This document shows, in pieces, positions 13,944 through 22,342 of a DNA stretch of 38,231 bases. The stretch comes from DATJJW01 sp035491935 (GTDB lineage Bacteria > Pseudomonadota > Alphaproteobacteria > ATCC43930 > CGMCC-115725), in assembly GCA_035491935.1 (NCBI GenBank), contig DATJJW010000174.1, positions 1-38,231 of the forward strand. Direction: 5' to 3'. The notes below the pieces were generated by a model. That model was not told the DNA's origin. It was given only the letters and a program-made list of their open reading frames with translations, and searched no databases. Numbering within the stretch: the first letter of the stretch is position 1; every line of letters begins with the position of its first letter. A program made the position numbers and the translations under genes.

Positions 13944-15629
13944 TCAGGCCGCCTTGACGCCGGCAATGAAATCCGCCACTTCGCCGCTCAGATTCTCCGA
14001 TTGGCGCGACAGATCGCTGGCGGCATTGAGGATCTGACCTGCCGCCGATCCGGTGGCGTTGGAGCCCTCGCGCACGCCGTCGATCGTTGCCGAGACGTCC
14101 TCCGTGCCCCGCGCTGCCTCGCCCACGCTGCGAGCGATCTCCTGCGTGGCGGCGGTCTGCTGCTCGATGGCCGAGGCGATCGCCATGGCGATGTCCGACA
14201 TCTGGGTGACGGTGTGGCCGATATTCTCGATCGCCGCGACGGTGCTTGCCGTGAAGCTCTGGATCTCGGCGATGCGCGTCTCGATGTCGCCGGTGGCGCG
14301 GGCCGTCTGGCTGGCGAGGTTCTTCACCTCCGAGGCCACGACCGCGAAGCCCTTGCCGGCCTCGCCTGCGCGTGCCGCCTCGATGGTGGCGTTGAGCGCC
14401 AGGAGGTTGGTCTGGCTTGCGATCGTCGAGATGAGCTGCACCACCTCGCCGATCTTCTGGGCGCTGTCCGCGAGCTGGTCGACGGTGCTGCGCGTTTCGG
14501 CCGAATCCGTCAATGCCTGCTTGGCGATATCGCGCGAGCGGGAGACCTGGCTGCCGATTTCGCGGACTGAGGCTGCCAGCTCTTCGGTCGCGGTCGCCAC
14601 GGTCTGGACGTTGGCGGAAGCCTGCTGGGCGGCGACGGCGACCTGGGTCGATTGCTGATCGGTTTGGTTCGCGGTCGTGGCCATGGTATCGGCCGTCGCC
14701 TGCATCTGCGTCGCGGCGGCGGCCAGGCTCTGCACCAGGAAGCCCACCTTGTTCTCGAAGGCCTGGACGAGCATGTCGAGCGCCTCGGCACGGCGCTGCT
14801 TGGCCATGCGGGCGCGTTCCTCCTCGGCGGCCAGCTGCTCGGCGCGGGTCATGTTGTCCTTGAACACCTGGACGGCACCAGCCATGGCACCGATCTCGTC
14901 CTTCCGGCCGGTATAGGGTACGGCGGTGTTGAGATCGTGTTCGGCCAGGCGGCGCATGGCCTGGGTCATCTGGGTAACGGGGATTGAAACGCCGCGTACG
15001 ATGGCCAGAGCGAAGATGATGAAGAGCAGGAGCACGGCGCCGACCAGCGAGCAGACCCAAACGAAGGCCGCGTGACCGGTGGCGGTGCTGCGGACCTTGA
15101 CGTTCTTGCCCTGCTTGATCTGGTACTTCATGTCCTTGTCGAGCGATTTCCGCATGTCCTGATTGGCCGTGCGGAAATCCTCCAACACGAATTTCGCCGC
15201 GGCGGCGTTATTGCCGCTCTTGATCAGGTCGGCCAGTTTGTCCTCGCCCGCGAGGAAGGCGGCCCATTTGGCCTGGATGTTATGGAGCAGCTGAGTTTCC
15301 TCGCCCGCATCGACAGTCGGTGCATAGTTGTCGAGCAGCTTGGTCATTTCCTTACGGTAGGCGATCTGGCGATTGATGATGTCCTGCTTGTCAGCCTCGG
15401 TGGTCGCCATGGGAAATTGGATGTCGAGCCCGCGGATGCGCTGGATATAGAGCTGCATGCTGCCGACTTGCTGCACGCTGACGACGTTGGACATGATCTG
15501 CGCCGCGTCGTCATTGAGCTGAGCGATGCGCTGTGCCGAGAAGGCGCCGAGGGCTGCCACGCTGAGAAACGGCACGCCGAAAGCGATGATGACCTTCCGG
15601 CGGATCGAAAGGTTGCGCCAGAAATTCAT
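13944..15629 (-). CDS. Methyl-accepting chemotaxis protein
   Basis: A 561-residue transmembrane chemoreceptor. TM1 is at about 13-31, a periplasmic helical sensor of four-helix-bundle type at 32-187, TM2 at about 188-211, a HAMP domain at about 212-266, and the methyl-accepting cytoplasmic hairpin extends to the C-terminus. The conserved tip that binds CheA and CheW lies at about 409-440 (LLALNATIEAARAGEAGKGF and the following residues). No CheB/CheR-binding pentapeptide is at the C-terminus. The ligand is unknown. An AT-rich 336-bp leader and a TAGGAGAG ribosome binding site precede it; a strong terminator follows. Confidence 0.95.
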   Translation of the reverse strand: MNFWRNLSIRRKVIIAFGVPFLSVAALGAFSAQRIAQLNDDAAQIMSNVVSVQQVGSMQLYIQRIRGLDIQFPMATTEADKQDIINRQIAYRKEMTKLLDNYAPTVDAGEETQLLHNIQAKWAAFLAGEDKLADLIKSGNNAAAAKFVLEDFRTANQDMRKSLDKDMKYQIKQGKNVKVRSTATGHAAFVWVCSLVGAVLLLFIIFALAIVRGVSIPVTQMTQAMRRLAEHDLNTAVPYTGRKDEIGAMAGAVQVFKDNMTRAEQLAAEEERARMAKQRRAEALDMLVQAFENKVGFLVQSLAAAATQMQATADTMATTANQTDQQSTQVAVAAQQASANVQTVATATEELAASVREIGSQVSRSRDIAKQALTDSAETRSTVDQLADSAQKIGEVVQLISTIASQTNLLALNATIEAARAGEAGKGFAVVASEVKNLASQTARATGDIETRIAEIQSFTASTVAAIENIGHTVTQMSDIAMAIASAIEQQTAATQEIARSVGEAARGTEDVSATIDGVREGSNATGSAAGQILNAASDLSRQSENLSGEVADFIAGVKAA

Positions 15630-15965
15630 GCGACTCTCCTAAAGAACTTTTATCCGACCTCGCGCGGATGCCAGCACGACTTATTGAACAAGTTGTTAAT
15701 AAGAACGAATTATGTGCCCATAGAGGGAAATTCGTCCTCAATACATCGAATTTCTATAAAAATTTCGAGAATAATTACGGTAACTCGATAAGACAAGTGT
15801 AGCCACTTGGTGATCATTTATCAACCACAGATTGTGCGTGGACGTCGGGGGCCGTTAGTGGTGGAAAGCGACGCCCCCGCGCCTCGATAGGGCGGCGGGA
15901 TCCAGGCGGCGCCATCGCCCGGATCGTGATGGTTTTATGGTGCTTCGGCTTCGGCGGATCCGGCT
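15630..15965. other. 336-bp intergenic region with AT-rich chemoreceptor promoter
   Basis: No gene is seen here. Bases from about 15650 to 15830 are much AT-richer than the rest of the window and must hold the chemoreceptor promoter on the minus strand. CTTATTGAACAA (15680-15691) and TTGTTAATAAG (15693-15703) form an almost perfect inverted repeat with one extra base, a candidate operator. The Maf-side part (15840-15965) is GC-rich and contains CCGGATC (15919-15925) and GATCCGG (15957-15963), a weak hairpin just after the Maf stop. No sigma-28 promoter could be assigned with confidence. Confidence 0.5.
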
Positions 15966-17999
15966 TTAGCTTGCCTGCCGTTCTTCGGATGACCGCGCGT
16001 CCTGGAAGGCTCGCAGCCCCTGCAGCAGAGCGTCGAACTCGCCCCGCATCGCCTCCATGCGCTGATGGAGCGCGTCGAGGAAGGCGTCCATCAGCCCCAG
16101 CTTGCGCGCCTCGCCGACCCGTCGATAGAAGAAATAGCCGGTTTGGAAGCACATCATCAGCGTGCCGATGTAGACCGAGTGCAGGACTTCCTGGAACGGC
16201 GCCGGCCCCTTGAGCGCCAGCAGCGGCATGGCCGCTTCGTAGAATGGCACGAAGCCCATATGCTCGGATTTGGCGCGGGCGATCAGCGCCAGGAATTCAT
16301 CGGTCCATGCCTGCGCCCGGATCTGCAGGTCGTGCAGGCGCCGCGGCTCGACCGCCTCGCCGGCCGCCTGGAATTTCAGTTCGGTGAATATGCGTTCGAG
16401 CACATTGTCCCGGCGTTCCTTGGCCGTGTCGAGCGCCACCGTATGCGCCAGCTTCGGGATAGTGCCGTCGATGCGCACCCCGTCGGAGCAATTGTAGATC
16501 CGCGCGTCGGGGAAGGGCACCAGCGACTGGATCATCATCATGCGCGCCCAGTGCAGGATGGTATTGGTGAAGGCCTCGCCGCCGAAATTCGCCGGCATCG
16601 GGATGGTCATCGCCCGCACCGGGTCATGCTTGTTTTCCATCCAGGCCGGGTCGGTGTTGTAGAGCGATGAGCTGCTATGGGCGACATCAGCGTTGCGTGT
16701 GCCCATATCGACGCCGAACAGGTAGATGCGCCGGAACGCCATCAGCAGGCTTGCGCGCAGCGCCAGGTTGGTCACGGTCGGCGCCATGCCGAAGAGTCCC
16801 TGGCCGTCGACGCTCCACATCTTGCTCGAGCTGACGGAGTCGCGATGGAAATAGATCACGCGGCGGAACAGGGCCGCCATCTCGGGCCAGACGGTGCTGG
16901 AGGCGATCAGCGTGATGTCCTTCAGCGAGCCGAAGCGTTCCTGCACGATCTGCAAGGCGCTGAAGGAGCCGGGGACGTTCTCCAGTTCGCAATGGAAATC
17001 CGGCCGCAGGCCGTGCTTCAGCATCGCCGAGATGCCGGTGCCGCAGGAAATGACGATCGCCTGGTCGCGGAAACGCCGAACGACGTCGACCGTCTTGTCG
17101 AAGGAGGGGCCGGAGCCGACGATGAAGATCGGCACGTCCTTGTGCAGCCGCGGCTGCACTTCCAGCAGGTAATGCTCGTAGCGGGTGAGATTGCGCCCGC
17201 AATTGTTGAGCATCACCATCTCGTCTTCGAAGAACCCGTCCGAGACGGGCAGCAGCGGCAGCTCCTTGACGAACTGATCGTACACCCCGTCGAGCAGCAG
17301 CGAGCGGTAATGGCGATAGGTGAAGGAGCCGTCGAGCAGGCCGAAGCCTTCGCCGCGCATGTACCAGTGGATGCGCGTGTGCACCGCACGCGGCTCGGTG
17401 CCGAAATAGAATTGCAGCGTCTGACCACGCTCGCGCAGGCGGTCCAGGATCACCTGCCAATCGATCAGATACATGCTGTGATAGAGGAATTCCGGGAACT
17501 CCTCGATCACGATGAAGTAGCGTACCTCGGCCCGTTCGAACAGCTCGGGCAGATGCAGCCCCAGCCCGATGCCGTAGATCAGCAGGTAGCCGGCATCGGC
17601 AGTCGCATCCGGCGCGATGTCGGTGATGGCATTGTCACGCAGGTGTTGATGCAGCTGTTCGGCCAGGACGAAGGAATGATGGCCGGATGGCGGCGGCGAG
17701 GTCGGCGGGTCCAAATAGAAACGATCGCCCCGTCGCCAATGCTGGTCGAGCTGCTCGCGCGCGAAGGCGTCGGCATCCTTGGCGTAGAACAGCGTATGGC
17801 CGAGATCGATGTTTAGATCGGCGGTCTCGCTGCTGCCGACGATGCGCATCACCGGCTCGCGCATCAGATCCATGTAGAGGCTGATCTCGGAGTAGTATTC
17901 CCACTCCTTGAACGCGGCCACGTTACGCTGGAACAGTGCCTTGCGCTGGGCGTCGAGCTCGGATGTGCTCAGGGGGGCGGTGACGGGCGTATCGCTCAT
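15966..17999 (-). CDS. Maf-type motility accessory factor (DUF115, flagellin glycosylation)
   Basis: A 677-residue protein of the DUF115/6-hydroxymethylpterin pyrophosphokinase MptE-like family, which includes the Maf proteins that glycosylate flagellin with nonulosonic acids in Campylobacter, Aeromonas and magnetotactic bacteria. The central DUF115 domain is clear: VPIFIVGSGPSFDKTVDVVRR at about 289-309, then ISCGTGISAMLKHGLRPDFHCELEN at about 317-341, and RRIYLFGVDMGTR. N- and C-terminal helical regions fit full-length Maf. A TTG 6 bp upstream overlaps the stop of the preceding gene, but the ATG at 17999 has a GAAGGGA ribosome binding site at good spacing. It is tightly coupled to the TPR/GT41-like gene. 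No flagellin gene is in the window. Confidence 0.88.
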   Translation of the reverse strand: MSDTPVTAPLSTSELDAQRKALFQRNVAAFKEWEYYSEISLYMDLMREPVMRIVGSSETADLNIDLGHTLFYAKDADAFAREQLDQHWRRGDRFYLDPPTSPPPSGHHSFVLAEQLHQHLRDNAITDIAPDATADAGYLLIYGIGLGLHLPELFERAEVRYFIVIEEFPEFLYHSMYLIDWQVILDRLRERGQTLQFYFGTEPRAVHTRIHWYMRGEGFGLLDGSFTYRHYRSLLLDGVYDQFVKELPLLPVSDGFFEDEMVMLNNCGRNLTRYEHYLLEVQPRLHKDVPIFIVGSGPSFDKTVDVVRRFRDQAIVISCGTGISAMLKHGLRPDFHCELENVPGSFSALQIVQERFGSLKDITLIASSTVWPEMAALFRRVIYFHRDSVSSSKMWSVDGQGLFGMAPTVTNLALRASLLMAFRRIYLFGVDMGTRNADVAHSSSSLYNTDPAWMENKHDPVRAMTIPMPANFGGEAFTNTILHWARMMMIQSLVPFPDARIYNCSDGVRIDGTIPKLAHTVALDTAKERRDNVLERIFTELKFQAAGEAVEPRRLHDLQIRAQAWTDEFLALIARAKSEHMGFVPFYEAAMPLLALKGPAPFQEVLHSVYIGTLMMCFQTGYFFYRRVGEARKLGLMDAFLDALHQRMEAMRGEFDALLQGLRAFQDARSSEERQAS

Positions 18000-18001
18000 G
18001 C

Positions 18002-20026
18002 TCAAATCCCTTCCGCCGGACCGGCCAAGCGGTCGGCGATCAAGTCGCGCAGCGCCGTCTCCAGCGCCAGCGCGCGGCGGCGCGCGCCTTCACGGCTTTC
18101 GGTCGCGACATCCATGGCCAGGGCCAGGCGGCGTGCCGCCATGCCGTCGGGGCTGCCGGCGGCCAGGGCCGCGGCGACATAGCCCTTGCCATCCACCGCC
18201 GCCAGGCGGGATTGGCCGATGAGCTCCAGCCACCCGGCCAGGATCCGGCTCGCGGGCAGGCTGCCGGACAGGCTGACGACCGGGACGCCGCCAGCGGCCG
18301 CGATCAGAGCCGCTTCGGCATCGGCATTGCCCGGCGGGTCGAGCAGCACATCGATGCTGCCCAGATATCCTGCCCAATCCGTATCTTCCTGGGCGAAGCT
18401 CAGCCGGTCGCCCAATCCCAGCGCCTTGAAGTGTTCCAGGATCGCCTGCGCGCCATGAATGCCACCGATCCGGTCGTTGAGGATACGCAGGCTGGCCCGG
18501 CCATCGGCACGCAGGATCTCGGCCCAAAGCTGGGCGGTTGCGGCACCGATGCGGCCGGGACCGGCGGCCGTGCCGTAGACGATGGGGCGACCGGGGCCTT
18601 CCACGGTCGGCGAGCGGGCGATCTGCGGCGTCAGCAGGACAAGATCGCCGGGCAATGTCGCGCCGATGCCGTCGATACGCAGTACCGGGACTGCACCGGA
18701 GGCATCGGTTCCCGTCTCCGGATGCGTCCAGCGGTCGCCCAGCACGGCATCGAAGCCGCAAGCACCGGCGCTGGCGGCCAGGTCGCCCAGGCTGATCTGC
18801 AATGGCACGGGCCGTGACCGGAAGACGACGCGGCGCTGGCGATGCTGCGGGCCATCCAGGTCGATCAGCGCGTCCAGCCCATCATTCTTCAGGATGACGG
18901 CCAGGGTCTCGTCATCGAGTTCGCCGATCTCGAGCCAGGAGGTCGCGGCACCGTGCAGGCGGCGCGCCAGCGGCGTACGGGCATGGCCATCGGCATAGCC
19001 ATGCAGTTCGACGCTGTGGCGCGGCAGAGCCATCAGCAGGGGCAGGATCGTCTCCAGCCCGTCATGCTCGTGCCAGCGCCGCGACAGGACGCCAAGCCGC
19101 AGCCGGCGCCCGCCGGGCGATGTGGGCATGGCGCGGCCCATTGGCGGGGGCATGGCGACCGCCTGCGACCAATGCTCGACGGCAGCGGCAATGGCCGTCT
19201 CAGGCGCGGGATGCAGGTTCTGGTCCGGCCGGTCGAAGAGCAACCGGACGGGCTCCCAGGCCAGGGCTTCGCCGCCGGTGGCCAGGCACGCCACATGCCG
19301 GCTGCAATCACCGGCCTGGTCCCATTCGCCGAGCAGCGCCATGGTGCGGCCGAGATCGGCGATGTCCTCGGGCTTGTTCGGATCGAGCTTATGCAGGGTC
19401 AGCAGGGCATCAAGCGCCTCATAGGGGCGGCCGAGGTGGCGCCGCGCATCTGCCAGGCCGCGCCAGGCGATGGCATCCTCGGCATTGAGTTCGGTCGCCT
19501 GGCGGTAGAATTTCTCCGCCTCGTTCCAATGGCATTCCTGGGCCTCCATCGCCGCGCGCTTGCGTACCGGCTCGTCCTGGATGCGGTAGAAATAGGCCTC
19601 GAAACTGCCCATCCAGGCCGGCAGCAAGCCGGGGATGTCGAGCCGCCGTGGCGCCCCGGTTGCCAGCTTGGCGTAATAGACCGCCTCGGGCACGCGGCCG
19701 AGCCTCGCATTCATGATCGCCAGCGCCTCGATATGCTGGCGGGTATCCGGCGCCTGGGCATGAGCGGATTCGAAGGCGCTCAAGGTCTTGCTCATCTCTT
19801 CCAGCCGCAGCGAGACGAGGGCGGCGAGATGGTAGGCGAGGCCGGCGGCCAGCGGCTCGGCGGCGGCGGGCAGCTTGCGCAGCGTTTCGAGCTGGGTGAA
19901 GGCCGACGAGGCATGGCCGGCCTCCAGCGCGTTCAGCACCTTGATCGCATGGTCCCGGAAAATGGTATCCAGCGACGGCGCCGCCGCTTGGGCGGCGGGG
20001 GTGGAGGCGGACGGCGGCACGGTCAC
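18002..20026 (-). CDS. TPR protein with divergent SPINDLY/OGT-like (GT41) C-terminal domain
   Basis: A protein of about 674 residues. The N-terminal half has TPR-like helix pairs (for example WNEAEKFYRQATELNAEDAIAWRGLADARRHLGRPYEALDALL). The C-terminal half follows the bacterial SPINDLY-type O-GlcNAc transferase plan: RLGVLSRRWHEH, LDALIDLDGPQHRQRRVVFRSRPVPLQISLGD, then IDVLLDPPGNADAEAALIAAAGGVPVVSLSGSLPASRIL. Several key spots are weak; the usual glycine/threonine-rich donor loop reads PPGNADAEAAL, so activity is uncertain. The frame runs back to 20137, but the GTG at 20026 is preferred because the extra residues look non-native; no strong ribosome binding site helps. It is directly followed by the Maf gene, which suggests a shared flagellin or surface-protein glycosylation role. 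Confidence 0.75.
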   Translation of the reverse strand: MTVPPSASTPAAQAAAPSLDTIFRDHAIKVLNALEAGHASSAFTQLETLRKLPAAAEPLAAGLAYHLAALVSLRLEEMSKTLSAFESAHAQAPDTRQHIEALAIMNARLGRVPEAVYYAKLATGAPRRLDIPGLLPAWMGSFEAYFYRIQDEPVRKRAAMEAQECHWNEAEKFYRQATELNAEDAIAWRGLADARRHLGRPYEALDALLTLHKLDPNKPEDIADLGRTMALLGEWDQAGDCSRHVACLATGGEALAWEPVRLLFDRPDQNLHPAPETAIAAAVEHWSQAVAMPPPMGRAMPTSPGGRRLRLGVLSRRWHEHDGLETILPLLMALPRHSVELHGYADGHARTPLARRLHGAATSWLEIGELDDETLAVILKNDGLDALIDLDGPQHRQRRVVFRSRPVPLQISLGDLAASAGACGFDAVLGDRWTHPETGTDASGAVPVLRIDGIGATLPGDLVLLTPQIARSPTVEGPGRPIVYGTAAGPGRIGAATAQLWAEILRADGRASLRILNDRIGGIHGAQAILEHFKALGLGDRLSFAQEDTDWAGYLGSIDVLLDPPGNADAEAALIAAAGGVPVVSLSGSLPASRILAGWLELIGQSRLAAVDGKGYVAAALAAGSPDGMAARRLALAMDVATESREGARRRALALETALRDLIADRLAGPAEGI

Positions 20027-20237
20027 GGGCAGTCTTGATCCTAGGTCGGCTTGATTGCACGGGAATAAGCACGAAGCTGTCCGGTAATGGTAAAGAATTG
20101 CATAATCGAGGCAGCGCGGCCCAAGAACGTGGCCCAAGATTGCGGCCGATAGTTGCGGAACGCATCCGATCGCTCCATCGTCGTCATGAAGGCGGCGTCA
20201 GGGATGGCGGCGCGCCGTGACGATGGGCGGAAGAAAC

Positions 20238-21362
20238 ATGATCGATCGCAGGACCTTGCTGCTTTCTGCAGCTTCGCTGGGTTTCTCCGCAGGCATCGCC
20301 CGGGCACAGACGCGGACCACGACGACGGTGACCGAAACACGGACGGTTACCATCGGTCCCCCCATTCCCCTCACGCCGCCGCCTCCCGTCCCGCCGCCGC
20401 GGCCGATCCATATCGACACCGAGAACGTCCTGCTCTGGCCGTCCATGCCGCCCAGCGGCGGCGGTCCCCTGAGCACGGCTCATGCCGACGCCCATGGCGC
20501 GGTTTCCGATGTGTCGGTGCCGACGCTCACCGTCTACCATCCGCCCAACCCCAACGGCACGGTGGTGATCATCGCCGCTGGCGGCGGCTATCGGCGGATC
20601 GAGATCGGGCTGGAGGCGCGGCCGGTGGCGATGTGGCTGGCGGCCCAGGGCATCACGGCCTGCGTCCTGACGTATCGTTTGCCGCCCGAGGATTGGGGTT
20701 GCGGCATCTTCGCGCCGTTCCAGGACGCGCAACGTGCGGTACGGCTGGTGCGTGGCACCAATATCGGCGTGGCCAAGCCGCCGGTGGCCAGCAGCGTTTC
20801 CCAAGGCGCGGCTGTTCACGGTGGGGCGTCGCAGGGCAACCCATCTCGGGGCATGGCGTCTCCAGCAGCGGCACGGCCTGTGACCGGACCGAAGCGGGTC
20901 GGCGTGATGGGCTTTTCGGCCGGTGGCCATCTGATGGGCATGGCGAGCGCGCAATGGGCGACCGACCTCTATCCGCCGCAGGATGGTCTCGACACGATCA
21001 CCGCCCGCCCCGATTTCGCCGCGCTGATCTATCCGATCATCACCCTGCGGCCGCCTTACAACGACACGGAGACCCGGCGCATATTGCTCGGTGACCACCC
21101 GACCGCCGAGGAAAGCGCCGGCTGGTCGGTCGAGCCCCACGTCAAGGACGATTGCCCGCCGGTCTTCCTGGTGCATGCCGCCGACGACAAGGTGGCCCCG
21201 CCCGAGAATTCCGTGATCATGGCTGCGGCCTGCCGGCGGGTGGCGGTGCCGGTCGAGCGCCTGCTGCTGCCCTCGGGCGGCCATGCCTTCGGCCTCGGCC
21301 ATCCGGGTACGCCCTCGGCCACGTGGCCGGCGCAATTCCTGGCCTGGCAGGCCAAGGCTTGA
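20238..21362 (+). CDS. Exported alpha/beta hydrolase (esterase/xylanase-like)
   Basis: A 374-residue alpha/beta hydrolase with an RR-containing signal (MIDRRTLLLSAASLGFSAGIARA, 1-23), probably periplasmic. The nucleophile elbow is GFSAGGH with Ser227; the acid is Asp316 or Asp317 in HAADDKVAPPENS and the base His349 in GGHAFGLG. The oxyanion-loop region IIAAGGGYRR at about 111-120 is typical of the BD-FAE/acetylxylan-esterase branch. A Pro/Thr-rich linker (about 26-55) follows the signal, and a low-complexity insert (about 178-217) sits just before the nucleophile strand. The upstream GTG at 20217 is possible, but ATG 20238 has GGAAG in place. It is divergent from the TPR/GT41-like gene. Confidence 0.88.
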   Translation: MIDRRTLLLSAASLGFSAGIARAQTRTTTTVTETRTVTIGPPIPLTPPPPVPPPRPIHIDTENVLLWPSMPPSGGGPLSTAHADAHGAVSDVSVPTLTVYHPPNPNGTVVIIAAGGGYRRIEIGLEARPVAMWLAAQGITACVLTYRLPPEDWGCGIFAPFQDAQRAVRLVRGTNIGVAKPPVASSVSQGAAVHGGASQGNPSRGMASPAAARPVTGPKRVGVMGFSAGGHLMGMASAQWATDLYPPQDGLDTITARPDFAALIYPIITLRPPYNDTETRRILLGDHPTAEESAGWSVEPHVKDDCPPVFLVHAADDKVAPPENSVIMAAACRRVAVPVERLLLPSGGHAFGLGHPGTPSATWPAQFLAWQAKA

Positions 21363-21456
21363 GGTTGGCGGGATAAGGTTGGCTAAACCTCGGGCCGCGA
21401 TTAAGCTCCCCCCCAATCCAGGGACGTGGGCGTCATCAGGGGGAGAATGCGCGATC

Positions 21457-22251
21457 ATGGGGTCTGCCGAGCCGCACCTTCGACATCCAGTGCCGCAAGA
21501 ATTGCGTCCAGTGGTCTGCATCAGCCAGGCAAGGCTGAATTCCTATCGCCTGCCGTCCAAGGTGCTGAAGCCCATCCTGGGCAAGCCGATGCTGTGGTGG
21601 CACCTCGCCCGGCTGAAGCAGGCGCGGCTGGTCGATAAGGTCATGCTGGCCGTCGCCGACGAACCGAACGCCCATTTGCTCACCGACATCGCCGACGAGC
21701 TCGGCATCGGCTGGGTCAGGGGATCCGAGACAGATGTGCTGGAGCGCTTTCGCCTGGCGGTCGGGAAGGCAGATGCCGGCACGGTGATCCGCGTGACCTC
21801 CGACTGCCCGGTCATCGATCCGGTGTTGATCGACGAGACGGTGGCGCGGTTTGCCGCATCCCATCATCCGAATCCCGATGCCGGCGGGCGGCCGCTCGAC
21901 TATCTGAGCATCGACATCGCCCGCCTGCCGCGCGGGCTGGACGTCGAGGCGCTGACACGGGCGCAATTCGACCTGGCCGCGGCCCAGGCGCAGGAAAAGC
22001 CGGATCGCGAACATGTGACCTATTTCGTCTGGCGCCAGCCGGAACGTTTCGCCGTCGGCCATTGGGCGCCGGACAGCGCCGATTTCGGGCATCTGAGACT
22101 ATGCGTCGACACGCCGGAGGATTTCGCCCTGGTCGCCGAGATTTATGCGCGCGCGCTGGGACCGATCGATGCGAGCCGGCAGTCTCTGCCGGAAGGCTGG
22201 TGTTTCGGCTGGCGGCGCGCCGTCGAATTGGCCGCAGCCCTTCGTGCCTGA
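21457..22251 (+). CDS. SpsF-like cytidylyltransferase-family protein
   Basis: A 264-residue protein of the cytidylyltransferase/SpsF family, related to KdsB and NeuA, which activate acidic sugars with CTP. The nucleotide-binding start ISQARLNSYRLPSKVLKPILGKPMLWWHLARL (about 21-52) and VIRVTSDCPVIDPVLID (about 110-126) are diagnostic, with LDYLSIDIARLPRGLDVEALTR following. SpsF-like proteins act in spore-coat, surface polysaccharide and flagellar glycan pathways. Its place near the Maf gene fits sugar activation for glycosylation, though an alkaline hydrolase gene lies between and the strand differs. The ATG at 21457 is chosen because it gives the normal family start; the frame runs farther upstream into the hydrolase gene. 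Confidence 0.87.
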   Translation: MGSAEPHLRHPVPQELRPVVCISQARLNSYRLPSKVLKPILGKPMLWWHLARLKQARLVDKVMLAVADEPNAHLLTDIADELGIGWVRGSETDVLERFRLAVGKADAGTVIRVTSDCPVIDPVLIDETVARFAASHHPNPDAGGRPLDYLSIDIARLPRGLDVEALTRAQFDLAAAQAQEKPDREHVTYFVWRQPERFAVGHWAPDSADFGHLRLCVDTPEDFALVAEIYARALGPIDASRQSLPEGWCFGWRRAVELAAALRA

Positions 22252-22342
22252 GCTCGCGGTGCGTTTGATCTTGCAGCGGGCACCCTCGCTGCCAATCTCC
22301 AGGAAACCCACTGTGCCATGGGTTGTATAGGGAAGGATGACG

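Noticed and set aside
20184..21521. Open frame of 445 codons on the minus strand opposite the hydrolase
   Set aside because: It is a mirror frame of a clearly conserved gene in high-GC DNA, with His/Arg/Gly-rich composition and no family resemblance.
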